Source of the DNA: Prevotella sp.
GTDB taxonomy: Bacteria > Bacteroidota > Bacteroidia > Bacteroidales > Bacteroidaceae
Length of the DNA: 18,208 bases
Direction: 5' to 3'
Assembly: GCA_017623335.1 (NCBI GenBank)
Contig: JAGAPI010000126.1
Span: 1-18,208, forward strand
The position numbers were made by a program, and so were the translations under genes. The number at the start of each line of letters is the position of its first letter. The stretch's first letter is position 1. The notes beneath the pieces are model-generated. The model had not been told where the DNA came from and did no database searches. It saw only the letters and a list, made by a program, of their open reading frames with translations. Positions 15,663 through 18,208 of this stretch are shown here, piece by piece.

Positions 15663-15685
15663 ATAATTGACTATTCCAATTTTAA

Positions 15686-17086
15686 TTAATAGAATTTGAA
15701 ATAGTTCTTTGCATTGTTGTAGCTGATGTCTTCCACCATACGGGAAAGAATCTCGTTGTCATTAGGCAACAGGCCTTTTTCTACATCATTGCCGAGAATG
15801 TTGCACAGCAGACGGCGGAAATACTCATGACGGGGATAGCTTAGGAACGAGCGGCTGTCGGTGAGCATACCGACAAAGCGGCTAAGCAGACCTAACACCG
15901 ACAATGCATCCATTTGGCGCTTCATGCCGTCAAGCTGGTCGTTGAACCACCAGCCTGAGCCAAATTGTATTTTGCCGGGACATCCGCCCTGGAAGTTGCC
16001 GAGCATAGTGGCAATAACCTCGTTGGCACATGGATTCAATGTATATAATATTGTACGCGTGAGCTTACCCTCCATGTTCAGTTCGTTGAGGAAGTGGCTC
16101 ATTGCCTTTGCTGTGGTGAACTCGCCGATAGAGTCGAAGCCTGTGTCAGGACCCAGCTGGTTGTACATCTTTGTGTTGTTGTCGCGGATAGCTCCGTAGT
16201 GGAACTGCTGTGTCCAGTCTGCCTCAGCATCCATGATGGCCATAGCCTTCAGGAATGCGTGCTTGTACTGGCGCTGCTCCAATACTGAGAGTTGCTGACC
16301 GCGCATAGCTTTTGCAAAGATTGTCTCTATCTGGCTGTCGGTGAACTCCTCATCGTAGAACTCCTCAATGCCATGGTCTGACAGACGGCAACCATTCTCA
16401 TGGAAGAAGTCGTGACGTTTCTTCAAAGCATCAAGCATATCGGCAAATGTGGTGATTGTCATGCCAGCTACCTCTGCCAACTGGTTAACGTATGCAGGGA
16501 ACTCCGGCTTCTCAATGTTCATTGCCTTGTCTGGACGCCATGCAGGAATCATCTTAATCTCAAAGCCAGACTCACGAGTCTGCTTATGATAGCGCAGGTC
16601 ATCTACAGGGTCGTCAGTAGTGCACACACACTCAACATTATAGTGGCGCATCAAGCCACGGGCAGAAAATTCTGGTTGCTTCAATTTTTCGTTACACTTA
16701 TCAAATATCTCGCGGGCTGTCTTTGGACTGAGCTGCTTCTCAATGCCGAAAGCTGTCTTCAGTTCCAGATGAGTCCAGTGATAAAGCGGATTGCGGAATG
16801 TGTAAGGCACAGTTTCTGCCCATTTCTCAAATTTTTCCCAATCGCTGGTGTCCTTACCTGTGCAGTAGCGTTCATCAACGCCATTGGTACGCATTGCGCG
16901 CCACTTATAATGGTCACCGCCAAGCCACAATTCTGTGATACTGCTGAATTTGTGATCATTTGCCACCATTTCAGGTATCAAATGACAGTGATAGTCAATG
17001 ATAGGCATTTTAGCCGCATGATTGTGAAAAAGATCTTGTGCAACTTCTGTGTCAAGCAGGAAATTTGCGTCGTTAAATTGTTTCAT
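15686..17086 (-). CDS. uxaC: Glucuronate isomerase (uronate isomerase)
   Basis: This 466-residue cytosolic enzyme interconverts D-glucuronate with D-fructuronate and D-galacturonate with D-tagaturonate, the entry step of hexuronate breakdown from pectin and glycans. It has the UxaC length and belongs to the amidohydrolase-like fold. The metal motif HCH lies in IIDYHCHLIPE (H33, H35). Other family blocks are LWLGGDHYKWRAMR near 53-66, CTTDDPVDDLRYH near 154-167, and the C-terminal DSRSFLSYPRHEYFRR near 413-428. The usual partners (uxaA, uxaB, kdgK, transporter) are not in the window. It is monocistronic: a promoter that overlaps that of ansA starts it and a strong hairpin ends it. Confidence 0.97.
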   Translation of the reverse strand: MKQFNDANFLLDTEVAQDLFHNHAAKMPIIDYHCHLIPEMVANDHKFSSITELWLGGDHYKWRAMRTNGVDERYCTGKDTSDWEKFEKWAETVPYTFRNPLYHWTHLELKTAFGIEKQLSPKTAREIFDKCNEKLKQPEFSARGLMRHYNVECVCTTDDPVDDLRYHKQTRESGFEIKMIPAWRPDKAMNIEKPEFPAYVNQLAEVAGMTITTFADMLDALKKRHDFFHENGCRLSDHGIEEFYDEEFTDSQIETIFAKAMRGQQLSVLEQRQYKHAFLKAMAIMDAEADWTQQFHYGAIRDNNTKMYNQLGPDTGFDSIGEFTTAKAMSHFLNELNMEGKLTRTILYTLNPCANEVIATMLGNFQGGCPGKIQFGSGWWFNDQLDGMKRQMDALSVLGLLSRFVGMLTDSRSFLSYPRHEYFRRLLCNILGNDVEKGLLPNDNEILSRMVEDISYNNAKNYFKFY

Positions 17087-17158
17087 TTTCGTTTGTTTTT
17101 TATTTGTTATTTAGTATTTGTTCTAAAATTCTTTTAATATATTTTAGATTCTTGTGTG

Positions 17159-17190
17159 CAAAAATACAAAAAAGATTTTGAAGAATCAAA
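17159..17190 (-). promoter_or_regulatory. uxaC: Bacteroidetes promoter of uxaC
   Basis: On the minus strand TTTG (17187-17190) and TATTTTTG (17159-17166) fit TTTG / TAnnTTTG with a 20-base spacer. The leader to the ATG at 17086 would be about 65 bases. The -33 element sits inside the spacer of the opposing ansA promoter. Confidence 0.75.
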
Positions 17191-17196
17191 CTTTTT
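17169..17196. promoter_or_regulatory. Dyad between the divergent promoters, possible operator
   Basis: TTTGA (17177-17181) and TCAAA (17186-17190) form a 5-bp inverted repeat with an AGAA centre. They are flanked by AAAAAG (17169-17174) and CTTTTT (17191-17196), which are also complementary, with two unpaired bases on the left. The inner arms are the -33 elements of both promoters. It may be a regulator site, or only the result of two facing promoters in AT-rich DNA. Confidence 0.4.
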
Positions 17197-17207
17197 AGCT
17201 ATTTTTG
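17177..17207 (+). promoter_or_regulatory. ansA: Bacteroidetes promoter of ansA
   Basis: TTTG (17177-17180) and TATTTTTG (17200-17207) match the -33/-7 consensus with a 19-base spacer. The start point would be near 17214, leaving a very short leader of about 12 bases before the ATG at 17226. Confidence 0.75.
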
Positions 17208-17225
17208 CACCAAATTTAAGGAATA

Positions 17226-18208
17226 ATGACAATATCAAGACAAAAAGTACTGCTTATTTACACAGGCGGCACCATTGGAATGAGCCGAAGCAAGCTCACT
17301 GGGGCTCTTGAACCGTTTGACTTTGAGCACTTGCTTAAAAACGTGCCCGAACTGACACAGTTCGATATAGATATAGACACTTATCAGTTCACTCCACCCA
17401 TTGACAGTAGCGACATGAATCCAGTATTGTGGCAAAGCCTTGCCCACATTATTGCGGAGCATTACAATAGTTTCGACGGTTTTGTTGTGCTCCATGGCAC
17501 TGACACCATGGCATACACGGCATCGGCATTGAGCTATATGTTCGAAAATCTCACAAAGCCTGTCATCCTAACAGGAAGCCAACTTCCAATCGGTCAGCTG
17601 CGCACCGACGGCAAAGAAAATCTCATAACGAGCATAGAGATTGCTTCGGCACGTAATTCCGAAGGGCATGCCATGGTACCGGAGGTATGCATCTATTTCA
17701 GCGGTTGTCTGTTGCGCGGCAACCGTACAACAAAGCAGAGTGCAGAGAATTTCAGGGCATTCGAGTCGTTCAATTACAGGCATCTTGCCAATGCCGGCAT
17801 CAATATAAAATATAATATGGAGAACATTCTGCAGCCCCAATGGGATTGTCCTATGATTCCTCATTATGAACTCGATGCAAATGTTATTGTCTTCACCGTA
17901 TTCCCGGGTATCCCTGAAGGTATTGTGCGTCATGTGTTGGAATCCCCCACCCTGCGGTCCATAGTCATGCGAACCTACGGCAGCGGCAATGCTCCACAGC
18001 TTGCATGGTTACAAAAACTGCTCCGCCAAGCCACTGATAATGGTAAGATAATTATCAATATCTCTCAGTGCATGGCGGGAACAGTAGAAATGGGACGCTA
18101 CGGCGCAGGGTATCATCTCAAGATGTCGGGGGTAATTTCAGGATATGACTCCACAGTAGAAAGTGCAGTCACAAAGTTGATGCACTTACAGGGACGATAC
18201 AGCGACAG
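17226..18208 (+). CDS. ansA: Type I L-asparaginase AnsA, cut by window end
   Basis: Translating from the ATG at 17226 gives an open frame of 327 codons with no stop before the window ends, so the last 15-25 residues of a usual 345-350 are missing. The product is a cytoplasmic asparaginase that hydrolyses asparagine to aspartate and ammonia. The catalytic threonine lies in YTGGTIG (T16), the second triad in HGTDTMAY (T92, D93), and the conserved lysine in RGNRTTK (K170). Later blocks NISQCMAGTVEMGRY and YGAGYHL also fit the bacterial type I family. There is no signal peptide, unlike type II periplasmic AnsB. It is the only plus-strand gene in the window and diverges from uxaC. A few archaeal-type GatD relatives share these motifs, but the absence of gat partners favours AnsA. 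Confidence 0.95.
   Translation, partial: MTISRQKVLLIYTGGTIGMSRSKLTGALEPFDFEHLLKNVPELTQFDIDIDTYQFTPPIDSSDMNPVLWQSLAHIIAEHYNSFDGFVVLHGTDTMAYTASALSYMFENLTKPVILTGSQLPIGQLRTDGKENLITSIEIASARNSEGHAMVPEVCIYFSGCLLRGNRTTKQSAENFRAFESFNYRHLANAGINIKYNMENILQPQWDCPMIPHYELDANVIVFTVFPGIPEGIVRHVLESPTLRSIVMRTYGSGNAPQLAWLQKLLRQATDNGKIIINISQCMAGTVEMGRYGAGYHLKMSGVISGYDSTVESAVTKLMHLQGRYSD

Noticed and set aside
16400..17137. Plus-strand open frame of 245 codons
   Set aside because: It is antisense to uxaC and runs through the uxaC leader. It has no family signature and no promoter.

Overview
The window looks like a chromosomal housekeeping segment from a member of the Bacteroidales, most likely near Prevotellaceae. 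Three things point there. Four upstream regions carry the Bacteroidetes promoter pair (TTTG about 20 bp ahead of TAnnTTTG). The start codons mostly lack strong Shine-Dalgarno sequences. The gene content is also typical: a DUF4494 protein, a long PurF-like protein beside GlmS and CarAB, and a single-gene Wza-like lipoprotein. I see no insertion sequence, phage gene, tRNA, rRNA or CRISPR array, and no gap between genes longer than about 175 bases.

Left part (1-6476, all minus strand). In transcription order there is a receiver-histidine kinase protein with its own promoter, then fabD, a cytoplasmic GH13 amylase-family enzyme whose start overlaps the fabD stop (ATGA), a membrane-anchored pseudokinase, a DUF4494 protein and the PLP-homeostasis protein YggS. 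fabD to yggS are tightly spaced and probably at least partly co-transcribed. Past yggS lies an inverted/direct repeat built on AATCCGTG that looks like a dispersed intergenic element.

Middle part (6492-15573, minus strand). A promoter precedes a Wza-like outer-membrane lipoprotein, followed by glmS, a long purF-like gene, carA and carB. No convincing terminator lies between them. Three consecutive glutamine amidotransferases plus carB form a nitrogen-distribution cluster that feeds amino sugar, purine and pyrimidine/arginine synthesis from glutamine. CarA and CarB resemble the animal CAD-type enzyme more than the E. coli one, and the PurF-like protein has an altered glutaminase oxyanion motif.

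Right part (15632-18208). uxaC (minus strand, closed by a strong hairpin terminator) and a cytoplasmic type I asparaginase gene, ansA (plus strand, cut by the window end), diverge from a 139-bp region. Their two promoters physically overlap around a dyad. This suggests coupled or mutually exclusive expression of uronate catabolism and asparagine deamidation.

Most of the window is ordinary metabolism. The best candidates for something little described are the pseudokinase/DUF4494 pair, the PurF-like enzyme, the GH13 enzyme with two CxxC motifs, and the overlapping divergent promoter.
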